The notes: generated by a model not told the origin, from the sequence alone. 64,000 nt of DNA from Yoonia sp. (GCA_029250945.1 JAQXEG010000025.1:29614-93613); one strand, 5' to 3'; positions 43,574-55,974 are shown, counted from the first letter of the stretch. Numbers and translations: made by a program.

Positions 43574-45733
43574 ATGGCCCTATCCCGCCGATCATCGGGA
43601 CGTTTTCAAAACGCGATCTGGCCTGGCTTTGTCGATGCGATGACGGGCTTGTTGTTGGTGCTGATGTTCGTGCTGACCATCTTTATGGTGATCCAATTCG
43701 TGTTACGCGAAACGATTACAGGGCAGGAAACGCGACTTGATGAATTGGCTGCGGAGATTTCGACGCTGGCCGCTGCCTTGGGGCTGGAACAGGACCGAAC
43801 ATCAACACTGACTGCGGATTTGGCGCAGGCGGATCAGGCCGCGAACGCACAGGCCGATTTGATCGCACAGCTTACACAGCAGCGCGATGAATCGGACGCC
43901 GCCCTGGTCGCAGCCCAGAATCAGATCACCGGATTTGAGGCCCAAGTTGCGGGCCTTTTGGCTGAGCGGGCGGATGGACGGGCCGCGATTGCGACATTGG
44001 AAACCGATCAGGCCACGCTGATTTCCGAGCAAGAGGCGCTGAACCTCGCACTCGCGCAGGCCCGATCCGAGATTGATGCAGGTACCGAAGCCGCCCGTCT
44101 GGCCGCCGCCCGCCGTGAGGCGCTTGAGGCGATGATCGCTGATCTGGAAACGGACCGGGATGCAAATACCACACGCATTTCCGATTTAGAGGCGGCGCAA
44201 TTGGCTGACGCTGCAGCCGCGCAGGCGTTGCGTGACCGGTTGGAAAACGCAGACGCAGAGCTGACCGCGATGTCGTTGTCACTTGAACAAAAGCGCCAAG
44301 AGGCGGAGAATACGCTGACCATTTTGGCCGCCGCAGAGGCCGCGAGTGTCGATCTGGATATGAAACTCGCCGCTGCACTGCTTGCGCAGCAGAACGCGGA
44401 AAACGATCTGACCCGCGCCTTGTCTGACGGTGAGGATTTGGATGCGCGATTGCTGGCGGCATTGGGTTTGCAGCAGACGACAGCAGCCGAATTGGCCGAC
44501 GCGCGCGCGCAGATTGACGCGGCTAATACCACGGCCGAGGATCTGACCGCACGGCTTGCGGCGGCCCTTGCCAGCGGGGACAAGTCGGATGATGCGCTGG
44601 CAGCAGCACGCGCTGCGCTGGCCGAGGCGATGGCCCAAAACGCCCAGTCAGAGGCAGCGATCCAAGAACAATTGGCCGCTGCATTGCTTGCCAAACAGGC
44701 CCTTGAGGTTGAGGTCGAAAGCATCGCGGCAAGTGGCGCGGCCAGCGAAGATGCCCGCAAATCGCTAGAGGATCGGCTTGCCGCGGCGCTATTGGCGAAT
44801 GAGGATTTGCAGGCGCGTGTTACGTCACTGTCCGACGGTGCGACGGAGATTGAAACTGAACGCGCCTCATTGCAGGCAGAACTGGCCCAAGCCCTTGCGG
44901 CGATGGCAGCAGCACAGGGCGCGGCGCAAACCCAATTGTCTGAACAGGAACGCCAAGCCGCGTTGTTGGCCACTGCGAATGCGGCCTTGTCAGAAGAAAA
45001 GGCGCTGTCTGCGGAAAGCCAGCGGCAGGTGGCCGCGTTGAACGCACAAGTTGCCGAACTGCGTAATCAGGTTGGCACATTGCAGGCACTTTTGAATATC
45101 GCGGATAAAGCGGATAGTGATGCGCAGGTGCAAATTCAGGCGCTCGGCGCACAGCTCAATACCGCATTAGCGCGCGTCGCAGCGGAGGAGCGCCGGCGCC
45201 TTGCGCTTGAACAAGCAGAGCGTCAACGGCTCGAGGCAGAGGCCGAACGGCTTGCCGCCGAAGCGCAGAACCTCGAACGGTTTAAATCGGATTTCTTTGG
45301 TCAGCTGCGCGATGTCCTTGAGGGGCAGGATCGCGTGCGGATCGAAGGGGATCGTTTCGTATTCTCATCCGAGGTTCTGTTTGAACCCGGACGTGCGAAA
45401 TTGTCGAACCTTGGGCGCGGTGAAATCGCGAATGTCGCGGGCATTTTGCGCGATATCGCTGATGATATTCCCGCGGGCATTGACTGGGTGATCCGTGTGG
45501 ACGGGCACACCGACAACGTGCCGCTGTCCGGCCTTGGGCAATACGCGAATAACTGGGAATTGTCACAGGCGCGCGCGCTTTCGGTCGTGCTCTATATGGT
45601 GAATTTCCTTGGAATCCCGCCAGAGCGTTTGGCGGCGAACGGATTTGGTCAGTTCCAACCGCTCAACCTGGCGAACACGCCTGCGGCGCGCGCGCAAAAC
45701 CGACGGATCGAGCTTAAGCTGACAGAACGCTAA
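43574..45733 (+). CDS. MotB/OmpA-like protein with very long periplasmic coiled coil
   Basis: The 719-residue protein has an N-terminal transmembrane helix (about residues 15-37) holding Asp21 in PGFVDAMTG, the position of the MotB proton-accepting aspartate. Then comes about 530 residues of Ala/Leu/Glu-rich coiled coil with recurring units such as LAAALLA. An OmpA-like peptidoglycan-binding domain ends it (VDGHTDNVPLSG, ARALSVVLYM, QNRRIELKL). The coil would extend some tens of nanometres, much longer than in MotB. It is coupled to the ExbB-like gene; the 3' end overlaps the dead M23 gene by 2 bases. Confidence 0.9.
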   Translation: MALSRRSSGRFQNAIWPGFVDAMTGLLLVLMFVLTIFMVIQFVLRETITGQETRLDELAAEISTLAAALGLEQDRTSTLTADLAQADQAANAQADLIAQLTQQRDESDAALVAAQNQITGFEAQVAGLLAERADGRAAIATLETDQATLISEQEALNLALAQARSEIDAGTEAARLAAARREALEAMIADLETDRDANTTRISDLEAAQLADAAAAQALRDRLENADAELTAMSLSLEQKRQEAENTLTILAAAEAASVDLDMKLAAALLAQQNAENDLTRALSDGEDLDARLLAALGLQQTTAAELADARAQIDAANTTAEDLTARLAAALASGDKSDDALAAARAALAEAMAQNAQSEAAIQEQLAAALLAKQALEVEVESIAASGAASEDARKSLEDRLAAALLANEDLQARVTSLSDGATEIETERASLQAELAQALAAMAAAQGAAQTQLSEQERQAALLATANAALSEEKALSAESQRQVAALNAQVAELRNQVGTLQALLNIADKADSDAQVQIQALGAQLNTALARVAAEERRRLALEQAERQRLEAEAERLAAEAQNLERFKSDFFGQLRDVLEGQDRVRIEGDRFVFSSEVLFEPGRAKLSNLGRGEIANVAGILRDIADDIPAGIDWVIRVDGHTDNVPLSGLGQYANNWELSQARALSVVLYMVNFLGIPPERLAANGFGQFQPLNLANTPAARAQNRRIELKLTER

Positions 45734-46687
45734 TTGACGGCGTATATCGCGGTCATTTGGTCGATTGTTTGGTCCCCACGCATGTGTGTTACCGTCAGCG
45801 TATAGTCCCCGTTTGCAAAGCCGTCCGCAGGTCTGCGTTTTCCGTAGGCGCGAAAAATCCGTGCTCGGGTCCGCGTAATCGGTTTGCGATGGACAATCCG
45901 GAACCCGCGCGGGCCACGAATTTACGTCACAATTGTATCGCCCTCAAGCGCCCCAAAAATATGTCCCCAGCCCACGATTGTGGGGCTTCTGGGTTGGATA
46001 TTAGTGTCGGCATCCCCCGCTTTGATGGCATCGAAACTGGGAATATGATCGGTCAACCCGATATCAACAATACCACCGGGTGGCGTTGCAAGCGGATCGG
46101 CCCAAAGGCTTTGTTGAACCATATCCCCACAGGCTTGCACACCATCGGTGTCATATGGGTCAACGACCTCGCCATTTTGGGCGCACGCTGATGTGTAGAT
46201 GGGGAAACTGCGTTTGCCCTGAAAAGCCTATCTGCCCGATGACTTGTCCAGCCGTCACAAGGTCGCCGGATTTCACCGTGATTGACCCCTTGGCGAGGTG
46301 ACAATATTGGGTTTCAAAGCCATCAATGTGGCGAATAACAACACCATTTCCGTATTCGCGGTTGGCGGCATCGGGCGGGTTGGGACCAACCTGCAACACG
46401 TCGTCCAGGGAATTGCGCGTTCCCAAAACGGTGCTGCCCGCGGCCGCAAGGACGTTCACCCCTGTGGCCTGATCCGCCAATTTGGGCAGGGCAAAATCGG
46501 TGCCTTTGTGCCCGTCATAGGTCAGTGGTCCGCACCGGAAATTCGAAGCCGCTGCAGTTGGATCGTGATCCACGAAATGTTGTGTATAACAGGTTTCGCC
46601 AAGCGTGCAGTCGACAGGAAACTGCAACAAAAAATTCCCCGCCGCGGGCGACGCGGCGAGGGATAAAAATGCGCAATTACGCCACAT
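45730..46687 (-). pseudogene. M23 metallopeptidase, frameshift and nonsense
   Basis: Reading starts at 46687 with a signal-peptide-like lead and shows the M23 metal sites HKGTD and HLH. At 46179-46181 a run of C (coding strand) has one extra base, ending the frame at VRPKWRGR; in the next frame NGEVVDPYDTDG continues as expected. A TAA at 45922-45924 then interrupts before the conserved end (RGPRGFRIVHRKPI to QMTAIYAVN). Restored length is about 318 residues. The peptidase would have cleaved peptidoglycan peptides. It is convergent with the MotB-like gene and follows clpA. Confidence 0.88.
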
Positions 46688-49005
46688 TAGTCGGCGGTCA
46701 ATAGCGGCGGTTTATCACCACTGATCCGGGCTTGCGCTGGCTTTTCGTAGGTCAGCGTCAGCTCACCTGCTTTTACGCCAACTTTGACCAGCCCACCTTT
46801 GACGAGTTTGCCAAACAGCAATTCCTCGGCCAGCGGCTTTTTAATATGCTCTTGAATCACACGGCCAAGCGGACGGGCACCCATTTTCGCGTCATAGCCT
46901 TTGTCGCCAAGCCATTGTGCCGCTTTTGGTGTAATCTCGATATGCACGTTGCGGTCAATCAATTGGGCCTCAAGCTGTAGCACGAATTTCTCGACTACCT
47001 GCTGGATGACCGGCTTAGGCAATGCGCCAAAGCTGATGATTGCATCCAGGCGGTTGCGGAATTCAGGCGTGAACGTCCGCTCAATCGCGGCGATATCTTC
47101 GCCATCACGGCTTTCACGGTTAAAGCCCATGGCGTTTTTACCCAGCTCGGACGCACCAGCGTTCGATGTCATGATCAAGATGACATTGCGGAAGTCGGTG
47201 GTCCGGCCGTTATGGTCGGTCAGTTTGCCGTGGTCCATGACCTGCAACAAAATGTTGTAGACGTCGGGGTGCGCCTTTTCCATTTCATCAAGCAGCAGCA
47301 CACAGTGCGGGTTCTGGTCGACGCCGTCGGTCAGCATGCCACCCTGATCAAACCCAACATAGCCGGGAGGGGCACCAATCAGGCGGCTGATTGCGTGTTT
47401 TTCCATGTATTCAGACATATCAAAGCGCAGCATTTCCACACCAAGCGTATCCGCAAGTTGTTTGGCAACCTCGGTTTTACCGACGCCGGTTGGTCCCGCG
47501 AATAGGTAATTGCCGATTGGTTTTTCCGGCTCACGCAGGCCAGCACGCGCCAGTTTGATCGCGGATGACAGTGCCTCGATTGCCTTGTCTTGGCCAAACA
47601 CAACACGCTTGAGTGATTTTTCGAGGTCTTTCAGAACCTCAGCATCGTCTTTAGTTACGTTTTTCGGTGGGATGCGCGCGATTTTGGCCACCACAGCCTC
47701 AATATCTTTGACACCGATTGTCTTGCGACGCTTGGATTCTGCGACAAGATGCTGCGCAGCACCTGCTTCGTCGATGACGTCGATCGCCTTGTCAGGCAAT
47801 TTGCGGTCATTGATATAGCGTGCTGATAGCTCAACCGCGGTGCGGATCGCGTCGGCAGTGTATTTGATGTTGTGGTGATCCTCAAAATACGGCTTGAGGC
47901 CGCGTAGAATTTTCACCGCATCCTCGACCGAAGGCTCGCTCACGTCGATTTTCTGGAATCGGCGGGACAGGGCGCGGTCCTTTTCGAAATGCTGGCGGAA
48001 CTCCTTGTAAGTCGTGGAGCCCATGCAGCGCAGTTTGCCACCCTGCAACGCGGGTTTCAGTAGGTTGGACGCATCCATTGCACCGCCGGATGTGGCCCCC
48101 GCACCAATGACTGTATGAATTTCGTCGATGAACAACACGGCATCGTCGTGCTCTTCCATCTCGGTCATCACGGCCTTCAGGCGTTCCTCAAAATCACCGC
48201 GATAGCGTGTGCCAGCCAGAAGCGCGCCCATATCAAGGCTGTAGATTGTTGTTTCTGACAGCACCTCGGGTGTTTCGCCGTTGACTATTTTAAAAGCGAG
48301 ACCTTCAGCAATGGCGGTTTTACCCACACCTGGATCGCCGACCAGCAGCGGGTTGTTTTTGCGACGGCGGCACAGGACCTGCACACAACGCTCAACCTCG
48401 TGGGCGCGGCCGATCAGGGGGTCAACATCGCCCTCTTTGGCTTTGATGTTCAGGTCGACGCAATATTTGGCCAGCGCGCTTTCCTTCACCTCACCATCGG
48501 TATCGGTAAAGGCTTCACCTTCGTCAGAGGAACCCGTGACAGGGCGGCTTTCGCCGAATGCCGGGTCTTTGGCGACACCGTGAGCAATAAAGTTCACGGC
48601 GTCATAGCGGGTCATGTCCTGTTCTTGCAGGAAATAGGCCGCATTGCTTTCGCGTTCGGCAAAAATCGCAACAAGCACATTGGCACCGGTCACTTCTGTC
48701 CGGCCTGATGATTGCACGTGAATCGCTGCGCGTTGGATCACGCGCTGGAATGCCGCCGTTGGGACAGCTTCGGACCCTTCAACGTCGGTGATCAGGGTGG
48801 AAAGATCATTTTCGATGAAATCCTTCAGATCTTTGCGCAGATCATCAAGATTGACGGAACAGGCTTGCATCACGCGGGCCGCATCTGGTTCATCAATCAA
48901 AGATAGCAAAAGATGTTCAAGCGTCGCCAATTCATGTTTACGCGCATTGGCCAAGGCCAGCGCACCGTGAATGGACTGCTCAAGCGTGTTTGAAAAAGAT
49001 GGCAC
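46687..49005 (-). CDS. clpA: ATP-dependent Clp protease ATPase subunit ClpA
   Basis: ClpA unfolds substrates for the ClpP protease. The 772-residue protein has the N-terminal double Clp-N repeat (to about 145), AAA1 with GDPGVGKT and the Walker B LFIDEIH, and AAA2 with GPTGVGKT and LLLDEMEKAHPDV, plus the IGAPPGYVG pore loop of AAA2. Length and domains are normal. No clpS gene is seen in the 155 bases before it. Confidence 0.96.
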   Translation of the reverse strand: MPSFSNTLEQSIHGALALANARKHELATLEHLLLSLIDEPDAARVMQACSVNLDDLRKDLKDFIENDLSTLITDVEGSEAVPTAAFQRVIQRAAIHVQSSGRTEVTGANVLVAIFAERESNAAYFLQEQDMTRYDAVNFIAHGVAKDPAFGESRPVTGSSDEGEAFTDTDGEVKESALAKYCVDLNIKAKEGDVDPLIGRAHEVERCVQVLCRRRKNNPLLVGDPGVGKTAIAEGLAFKIVNGETPEVLSETTIYSLDMGALLAGTRYRGDFEERLKAVMTEMEEHDDAVLFIDEIHTVIGAGATSGGAMDASNLLKPALQGGKLRCMGSTTYKEFRQHFEKDRALSRRFQKIDVSEPSVEDAVKILRGLKPYFEDHHNIKYTADAIRTAVELSARYINDRKLPDKAIDVIDEAGAAQHLVAESKRRKTIGVKDIEAVVAKIARIPPKNVTKDDAEVLKDLEKSLKRVVFGQDKAIEALSSAIKLARAGLREPEKPIGNYLFAGPTGVGKTEVAKQLADTLGVEMLRFDMSEYMEKHAISRLIGAPPGYVGFDQGGMLTDGVDQNPHCVLLLDEMEKAHPDVYNILLQVMDHGKLTDHNGRTTDFRNVILIMTSNAGASELGKNAMGFNRESRDGEDIAAIERTFTPEFRNRLDAIISFGALPKPVIQQVVEKFVLQLEAQLIDRNVHIEITPKAAQWLGDKGYDAKMGARPLGRVIQEHIKKPLAEELLFGKLVKGGLVKVGVKAGELTLTYEKPAQARISGDKPPLLTAD

Positions 49006-49160
49006 CTGTCGTGCTCCTTTACAGATCGGGGTTGGCTGATGTGCGACACACCCAAAACCAACCGTGGCCTCTTATCCTTAAGGTTTGGTTTTATTTCCCA
49101 ACCTTCAAGGACTTTTTTATCATTTCGGGTCACAAAAGAGGGGTTTCTTTGTGAACGGTC

Positions 49161-49928
49161 TTAAAAATTGTCGCGGCGGGTCCGAATTTCGGTGAATACC
49201 GCCGTATCTGTTGCGTCTTGCATCCCCAGCGCGGTTTTCAAATCCGGCTGGTCGGCACGCAGAAACGGGTTCGTCTCCATTTCCAGCGCGAGGGTCGATG
49301 GCACAGTCGGCCGCCCAGTGGCGCGGGCGGCTTTGATGCCTTCTATCCTTGATCTAAGGGCGCGATTGTCCGGGTCAAGGGTTGCCGCAAAGGCGGCATT
49401 GGTTTGCGTGTATTCATGGCCCGAGCAAATAATCGTCTGGGGCGGCAGTTTGCGCAACTTTTGCATCGTGTCCCACATTTGTGCGGGCGTGCCTTCAAAC
49501 AGGCGGCCACAGCCCATTGCCATCAGGCTATCAGCCGTAAACGCATAGCCGGAGGTCGAGAAATAGAACGCGATATGGCCGACCGTGTGGCCGGACACGT
49601 CCAGCACCACCGCGTCTTCATCACAGATGGTGACGCTGTCCCCCTCGGACAAGGCCAGATCAAGCGGGGGCAGGCGGTGCGCGTCGGCCTTCGCCCCGAT
49701 TACGCGCAAATTGTCGCGCCCGTCCAGATCATCCAAACCATCGACGTGGTCCCAGTGGTGGTGGGTTAGCAAAACGGTTGTTAGCCGCCAGTTTCCGCCC
49801 GTGACCGCGGCATTGATGGGGCCTGCGTTGGGGACGTCGATGACCGCCGCCTCGCGGGTTACTGGATTGCCGATGATAAAGGCATAGTTGTCTTCCAGAC
49901 AGGACACAGTGGTCAGCGTAAGGGTCAT
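49161..49928 (-). CDS. gloB: Hydroxyacylglutathione hydrolase (glyoxalase II)
   Basis: The 255-residue metallo-beta-lactamase-fold enzyme splits S-lactoylglutathione to lactate and glutathione. It has the metal motif LTHHHWDHVDG, the next His in SGHTVGHIAFY and the late CSGHEYTQTN. I chose the ATG at 49928; the longer open frame has no RBS and crosses the divergent gene. It is divergent from the methyltransferase gene over 62 bases. Confidence 0.95.
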   Translation of the reverse strand: MTLTLTTVSCLEDNYAFIIGNPVTREAAVIDVPNAGPINAAVTGGNWRLTTVLLTHHHWDHVDGLDDLDGRDNLRVIGAKADAHRLPPLDLALSEGDSVTICDEDAVVLDVSGHTVGHIAFYFSTSGYAFTADSLMAMGCGRLFEGTPAQMWDTMQKLRKLPPQTIICSGHEYTQTNAAFAATLDPDNRALRSRIEGIKAARATGRPTVPSTLALEMETNPFLRADQPDLKTALGMQDATDTAVFTEIRTRRDNF

Positions 49929-49990
49929 GGCACTTTGGTCCTGTCTTGATAAGGTGGCGTTAAGTTTGTCCCAGATGAAAGTCGACTGCA

Positions 49991-50773
49991 ATGCATCTTG
50001 ATGTGCTGGATCTGCGAAATTTTTATTACCGGAGCGCCTTGGGTCGCGCCGCGCAAAAGGTGATCCGCGATGAGCTGACCGCGATTTGGCCAGAGGCAAA
50101 GGGTCAGACCGTCGCGGGTTTCGGATTTGCGGTGCCGTTGATGCGCCCCTATCTGGCGGATGCGCGGCGTGTCACGGGGCTGATGCCCGGCCCGCAGGGT
50201 GTGCTGCCGTGGCCCGCTGGCCTGCCCAATGTCAGTGTCCTGTGCGAGGATACGATCTGGCCGATCCAAACGGGGCAGGTGGATAAGCTAGTGGTCATGC
50301 ACGGGCTCGAGACATCGGAAAACCCGACAGCGTTGCTGGACGAGATTTGGCGCGTGCTTGGTCCGGGTGGGCGTGCGGTGTTTGTGGTGCCCAATCGGGC
50401 GGGCATCTGGTCACGGTCCGACAACACGCCCTTTGGGTTTGGGCGGCCCTATACGCTTGGTCAGCTCGAGGCCCAGCTGCGCAAACATGATTTTGTGACG
50501 GAAAAGACGTTGTCGACGCTTTATCAGCCACCTTCACATAGGCGCATCTGGCGCAAAACGGCCGGCGTTGTGGAAAAGATCGGGCATAACCTACCGGTCA
50601 TCGCGGCGGGTGGGGTGCTAATGGTGGAGGTCAGCAAACAAATGGCCGCGCCAACGCGTCCTGGCTTGACTGAGGTCGTGAAGCGCCCCTTGCGCGCGCT
50701 TGAGGGGATTGGTGCGACGCCCGAGACAGCACGGCAAACCGGCCTTCGCACAGGGTCAGACCAGCCGTCGTAA
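49991..50773 (+). CDS. Class I SAM-dependent methyltransferase-like protein
   Basis: The 260-residue protein has the Rossmann-like methyltransferase layout, with [13 protein letters not shown] at the SAM-binding glycine loop and [21 protein letters not shown] at strand 5. Motif I is degenerate (no DxGxGxG), so the SAM site should be treated with caution. The substrate is unknown; it often lies beside gloB in Rhodobacteraceae. Confidence 0.8.
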   Translation: MHLDVLDLRNFYYRSALGRAAQKVIRDELTAIWPEAKGQTVAGFGFAVPLMRPYLADARRVTGLMPGPQGVLPWPAGLPNVSVLCEDTIWPIQTGQVDKLVVMHGLETSENPTALLDEIWRVLGPGGRAVFVVPNRAGIWSRSDNTPFGFGRPYTLGQLEAQLRKHDFVTEKTLSTLYQPPSHRRIWRKTAGVVEKIGHNLPVIAAGGVLMVEVSKQMAAPTRPGLTEVVKRPLRALEGIGATPETARQTGLRTGSDQPS

Positions 50774-51099
50774 AGATTCGGATACGAATTGTGCGGCCAA
50801 CGTATCCACGGTGCAGGTTTGATCCGGCTGACGCGTATAAATCCAGCAATCCAAACAGCTTAACCCTTGTTTAACGGGTGCCTTGGGGTCAGATGCACCT
50901 TTTTTGGGCAAAACTACTGCGACAAATCGCGCCAAAAGGGGGCATTTTGGCACCGCTAGGCGGTTGCGACAGGCGAAATGCTCTGCTACATCGACGCTGA
51001 TTTTGGGACCTGCGCGTGTGTGTGCGGGTTTGTGTAAGCTGCCCTCTCGATGCTGGTAACGGCACTTGGGACTGGGCCACAAACATCGGAAGGGTGGAC
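50774..51099 (+). promoter_or_regulatory. Gene-free region before the atp operon
   Basis: This 326-base stretch has no convincing gene. It holds an inverted repeat GCCAAAA-N7-TTTTGGC at 50931-50951 and presumably the promoter of atpHAGDC. No clear -35/-10 pair could be assigned by eye. A long minus-strand reading through it is antisense to atpH and not supported. Confidence 0.5.
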
Positions 51100-51660
51100 G
51101 TGTCCGAAACAGTTGGTATCTCCACAGGCATCGCTGCGCGCTACGCGACAGCTGTGTTTGACCTCGCCAAAGAGGGCAAAAAGATCGCCGCGCTTGAAAA
51201 AGACGTGGATGCACTCGAGGCCGCGATGGCCGATAGCGCTGATCTAAAGACCTTGCTGACATCACCGCTATATAGCCGTGACGAGCAGGGCGCTGCGATT
51301 GCAGCAGTTTCCAAAAAGATGAAGTTGTCGCCGACGACAAACAACGTGCTGGCGCTGATGGCGTCCAAGCGACGTTTGTTCGTTCTGCCACAGCTTGTTG
51401 CCACATTGCGCGACCAGATCGCAGGGCACAAAGGCGAAGTGACCGCCGAAGTGACATCTGCCAAGGCGCTGACCAAGGCACAGGCTGATAAGCTGGCAAA
51501 GACACTCAAGGCGCAAGTTGGCGCCGACGTGAAGATCAAAGCGACCGTGGATGAGGCAATTATCGGCGGTCTTATTGTAAAAGTGGGCTCAAAGATGATC
51601 GACACGTCGATCAAATCCAAGCTCAACGCACTCCAGAACACTATGAAAGAGGTCGGATAA
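51100..51660 (+). CDS. atpH: F1 ATP synthase delta subunit
   Basis: The 186-residue delta (OSCP-like) subunit links F1 to the peripheral stalk. It has the N-terminal helical bundle ([20 protein letters not shown]) and the C-terminal [31 protein letters not shown] signature. The start is GTG 51100 after ggaagggtgg. It leads the F1 operon; F0 genes are absent here, as usual in Rhodobacteraceae where F0 is encoded elsewhere. Confidence 0.95.
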   Translation: MSETVGISTGIAARYATAVFDLAKEGKKIAALEKDVDALEAAMADSADLKTLLTSPLYSRDEQGAAIAAVSKKMKLSPTTNNVLALMASKRRLFVLPQLVATLRDQIAGHKGEVTAEVTSAKALTKAQADKLAKTLKAQVGADVKIKATVDEAIIGGLIVKVGSKMIDTSIKSKLNALQNTMKEVG

Positions 51661-51661
51661 C

Positions 51662-53197
51662 ATGGCGATCCAAGCGTCTGAAATCTCTGCGATCCTAAAG
51701 GACCAGATCAAAAACTTTGGCCAAGAGGCCGAAGTCGCCGAAGTAGGCCGCGTGCTGTCCGTTGGTGACGGTATTGCGCGCGTTTACGGTCTGGACAATG
51801 TCCAGGCGGGTGGAATGGTTGAATTCCCCGGTGGTATCCGCGGGATGGCCTTGAACCTTGAAGCAGACAACGTTGGTGTTGTTATCTTCGGTTCCGACCG
51901 CGACATTAAAGAAGGTGACGTTGTTAAGCGCACCAACTCAATCGTTGACGTTCCAGCCGGTGATGAGCTGCTGGGGCGCGTTGTTGACGGTCTGGGTAAC
52001 CCGCTTGACGGAAAAGGCCCGATCAAGACAAAGAAGCGTCTGGTTGCAGACAGCAAGGCGCCGGGCATTATCCCACGTAAGTCTGTTCACGAACCAATGG
52101 CGACTGGCCTGAAATCCGTTGACTCCATGATCCCGATTGGCCGTGGCCAGCGCGAATTGATCATTGGCGACCGTCAGACTGGTAAAACAGCCGTGGCGCT
52201 TGACGCGATCCTGAACCAAAAGACATACAACGACGCCGCCAAAGACGAGAGCGAAAAGCTTTACTGTGTTTATGTGGCTGTTGGCCAGAAGCGTTCCACA
52301 GTTGCACAGCTTGTGAAAAAGCTCGAAGAATCCGGCGCGATTGAATATTCCATCGTTGTTGCGGCCACTGCGTCCGATCCAGCACCGATGCAGTTCCTTG
52401 CACCATATGCAGCGACCGCGATGGCCGAGCACTTCCGTGACAACGGTCGTCACGCGCTGATCATCTATGATGATCTATCCAAGCAGGCGGTATCTTACCG
52501 TCAGATGTCCCTTCTGCTGCGTCGTCCACCAGGGCGTGAAGCATACCCAGGTGACGTTTTCTACCTCCACTCCCGTCTGCTTGAGCGTTCCGCGAAGCTG
52601 AACGAAGACAACGGGTCCGGTTCCCTGACGGCGCTGCCGATCATTGAAACCCAAGGTGGCGACGTGTCCGCGTTTATTCCGACAAACGTGATCTCGATCA
52701 CCGACGGCCAGATCTTCTTGGAAACAGAATTGTTCTTCCAGGGTATCCGCCCAGCTGTGAACACAGGTCTGTCCGTATCCCGCGTTGGTTCCGCCGCGCA
52801 GACAAACGCGATGAAGTCCGTTGCTGGTCCTGTTAAGCTTGAGCTTGCGCAGTATCGTGAAATGGCCGCGTTCGCACAGTTCGGTTCCGATCTGGACGCA
52901 TCCACACAGCAGTTGCTGAACCGTGGTGCACGCCTGACCGAGCTGATGAAACAGCCGCAGTATTCGCCACTGACGAACGCTGAGATTGTTTGCGTCATCT
53001 ACGCAGGCACCAAAGGTTACTTGGACGAGATCGCCGTCAAAGACGTTGGTCGTTTCGAGGCTGGTCTGCTCAAGCACATGCGCACAAACGCAAAAGATGT
53101 GCTCGACATGATCACAAACGAAGATCCAAAAATCAAAGGTGAGGCAGAAGACAAAATCAAAGCTGCGCTTGACGCGTTTGCAAAAGATTTCGCCTGA
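51662..53197 (+). CDS. atpA: F1 ATP synthase alpha subunit
   Basis: The 511-residue regulatory nucleotide-binding subunit has the P-loop GDRQTGKT, and the long [17 protein letters not shown] segment diagnostic of alpha. It starts 1 base after the atpH stop. Codon use is strongly biased, as in highly expressed genes. Confidence 0.98.
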   Translation: MAIQASEISAILKDQIKNFGQEAEVAEVGRVLSVGDGIARVYGLDNVQAGGMVEFPGGIRGMALNLEADNVGVVIFGSDRDIKEGDVVKRTNSIVDVPAGDELLGRVVDGLGNPLDGKGPIKTKKRLVADSKAPGIIPRKSVHEPMATGLKSVDSMIPIGRGQRELIIGDRQTGKTAVALDAILNQKTYNDAAKDESEKLYCVYVAVGQKRSTVAQLVKKLEESGAIEYSIVVAATASDPAPMQFLAPYAATAMAEHFRDNGRHALIIYDDLSKQAVSYRQMSLLLRRPPGREAYPGDVFYLHSRLLERSAKLNEDNGSGSLTALPIIETQGGDVSAFIPTNVISITDGQIFLETELFFQGIRPAVNTGLSVSRVGSAAQTNAMKSVAGPVKLELAQYREMAAFAQFGSDLDASTQQLLNRGARLTELMKQPQYSPLTNAEIVCVIYAGTKGYLDEIAVKDVGRFEAGLLKHMRTNAKDVLDMITNEDPKIKGEAEDKIKAALDAFAKDFA

Positions 53198-53226
53198 ATC
53201 CACGCCTAAGATAAGGAGACTTAGCT

Positions 53227-54099
53227 TTGCCTAGTCTTAAGGACCTTAAAAATCGGATCGCGTCGGTCAAATCGACCCGCAAGATCACCAAGGCGATGCA
53301 GATGGTCGCGGCAGCAAAATTGCGCCGCGCCCAAGACGCAGCCGAGGCGTCCCGCCCTTACACAGAACGGTTTAATGCCGTAATGGGTGGGTTGGCGTCC
53401 GGTGCGGCTGGCTCTGCTTCTGCGCCACGGCTTCTGTCCGGCACGGGCAGCGATCAGACCCACCTGTTGGTGGTGATGACTGCTGAACGTGGTCTGTGCG
53501 GCGGCTTTAACGGCAACATCGCAAAATTGGCACGCACCCACGCAAACGCGCTGATTGCCGAAGGCAAGACGGTGAAAATCCTGACTGTCGGCAAAAAGGG
53601 CCGTGATGTGATCAAGCGCGAGCTTGGCGATCACTTTGTCGGTCATGTCGACCTGACTGCGGTCAAGCGGATCAGCTATGCCAACGCGCAAGACATCGCA
53701 AAAGACGTTCTGGCGAAATTCGATGCTGGTGATTTTGACATCGCCACATTGTTCTTTGCCCGTTTTGAAAACGTTGTGTCCCAGCACCCGACAGCCTTGC
53801 AGGTTATCCCTGCCAAGTTTGACCAAGCTGACGGCGCAGATGCCGCACTGTATGACTATGAGCCGTCCGAAGATGCCATTCTGGCCGATCTTCTGCCGCG
53901 CGGTGTAGCCACGCAGATCTTTGCTGCCTTGTTGGAAAACGCGGCGTCCGAACAGGGCGCACGGATGTCCGCCATGGATAACGCGACACGCAACGCTGGC
54001 GAAATGATCGACCAGCTGACAATTGAGTTTAACCGCTCGCGTCAGGCTGTGATCACGAACGAGCTGATTGAAATCATTTCGGGCGCGGAAGCGCTCTAG
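53227..54099 (+). CDS. atpG: F1 ATP synthase gamma subunit
   Basis: The 290-residue central-stalk subunit has the typical start [35 protein letters not shown] and the C-terminal [18 protein letters not shown] helix. The start codon is TTG at 53227, 6 bases after AAGGAGAC; no ATG or GTG fits. Lowered initiation at TTG may help set the single-copy stoichiometry of gamma; this is inference. Confidence 0.97.
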   Translation: MPSLKDLKNRIASVKSTRKITKAMQMVAAAKLRRAQDAAEASRPYTERFNAVMGGLASGAAGSASAPRLLSGTGSDQTHLLVVMTAERGLCGGFNGNIAKLARTHANALIAEGKTVKILTVGKKGRDVIKRELGDHFVGHVDLTAVKRISYANAQDIAKDVLAKFDAGDFDIATLFFARFENVVSQHPTALQVIPAKFDQADGADAALYDYEPSEDAILADLLPRGVATQIFAALLENAASEQGARMSAMDNATRNAGEMIDQLTIEFNRSRQAVITNELIEIISGAEAL

Positions 54100-55542
<1,443 letters not shown>

Positions 55543-55551
55543 GGAGCCGAC

Positions 55552-55974
55552 ATGGCAAACGTTCAATTCGATCTGGTTTCACCTGAGCGCCGTCTGGCGT
55601 CAGTTGAGGCAAGCGAAGTGCAAATTCCAGGCGCTGATGGTGACATGACAGCGATGGCGGGCCACGCGCCCACCATCACGACCTTGCGCCCCGGTCTTCT
55701 GCGGGTTGTGCACAGCGGCGGGGCCGATGAATATGTCGTGTCCGGTGGCTTTGCGGAAATCACAGCCGCTGGTGTGTCTGTTCTGGCTGAACAGGCGCTG
55801 CCACGTGCTGAGATGACCCAAGAGGTCTATGACGCAATGATCGCAGAGGCGAAGGCCGCGATGAAGTCTGCTGAGGAAGTGTTCAAAAACGAACCCGGCC
55901 CAGTTGATGACGCGGCGAAGCTGATTTCCGATATGGTCGCCATGGGCGGGCACATTGGTCTGAACGCAAACTAA
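55552..55974 (+). CDS. atpC: F1 ATP synthase epsilon subunit
   Basis: The 140-residue subunit has the beta-sandwich start [36 protein letters not shown] and a C-terminal helical hairpin shortened compared with E. coli. It closes the operon, followed by a strong terminator. Confidence 0.96.
   Translation: MANVQFDLVSPERRLASVEASEVQIPGADGDMTAMAGHAPTITTLRPGLLRVVHSGGADEYVVSGGFAEITAAGVSVLAEQALPRAEMTQEVYDAMIAEAKAAMKSAEEVFKNEPGPVDDAAKLISDMVAMGGHIGLNAN

Noticed and set aside
44008..44973. 321-codon Ala/Ser-rich minus-strand reading
   Set aside because: Antisense of the Ala/Leu/Glu coiled coil; its low complexity is produced by the repeats of the real gene.
42426..45733. Zorya-type defence system
   Set aside because: Only a MotA/MotB-like pair is present; no ZorC/ZorD or ZorE homologues follow and the long coil is in the wrong partner.
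46687..49160. clpS-clpA operon
   Set aside because: The 155 bases before clpA contain no clpS-like reading.
50756..51505. 249-codon minus-strand reading before and within atpH
   Set aside because: Basic, low-complexity translation, antisense to atpH, no start signal.
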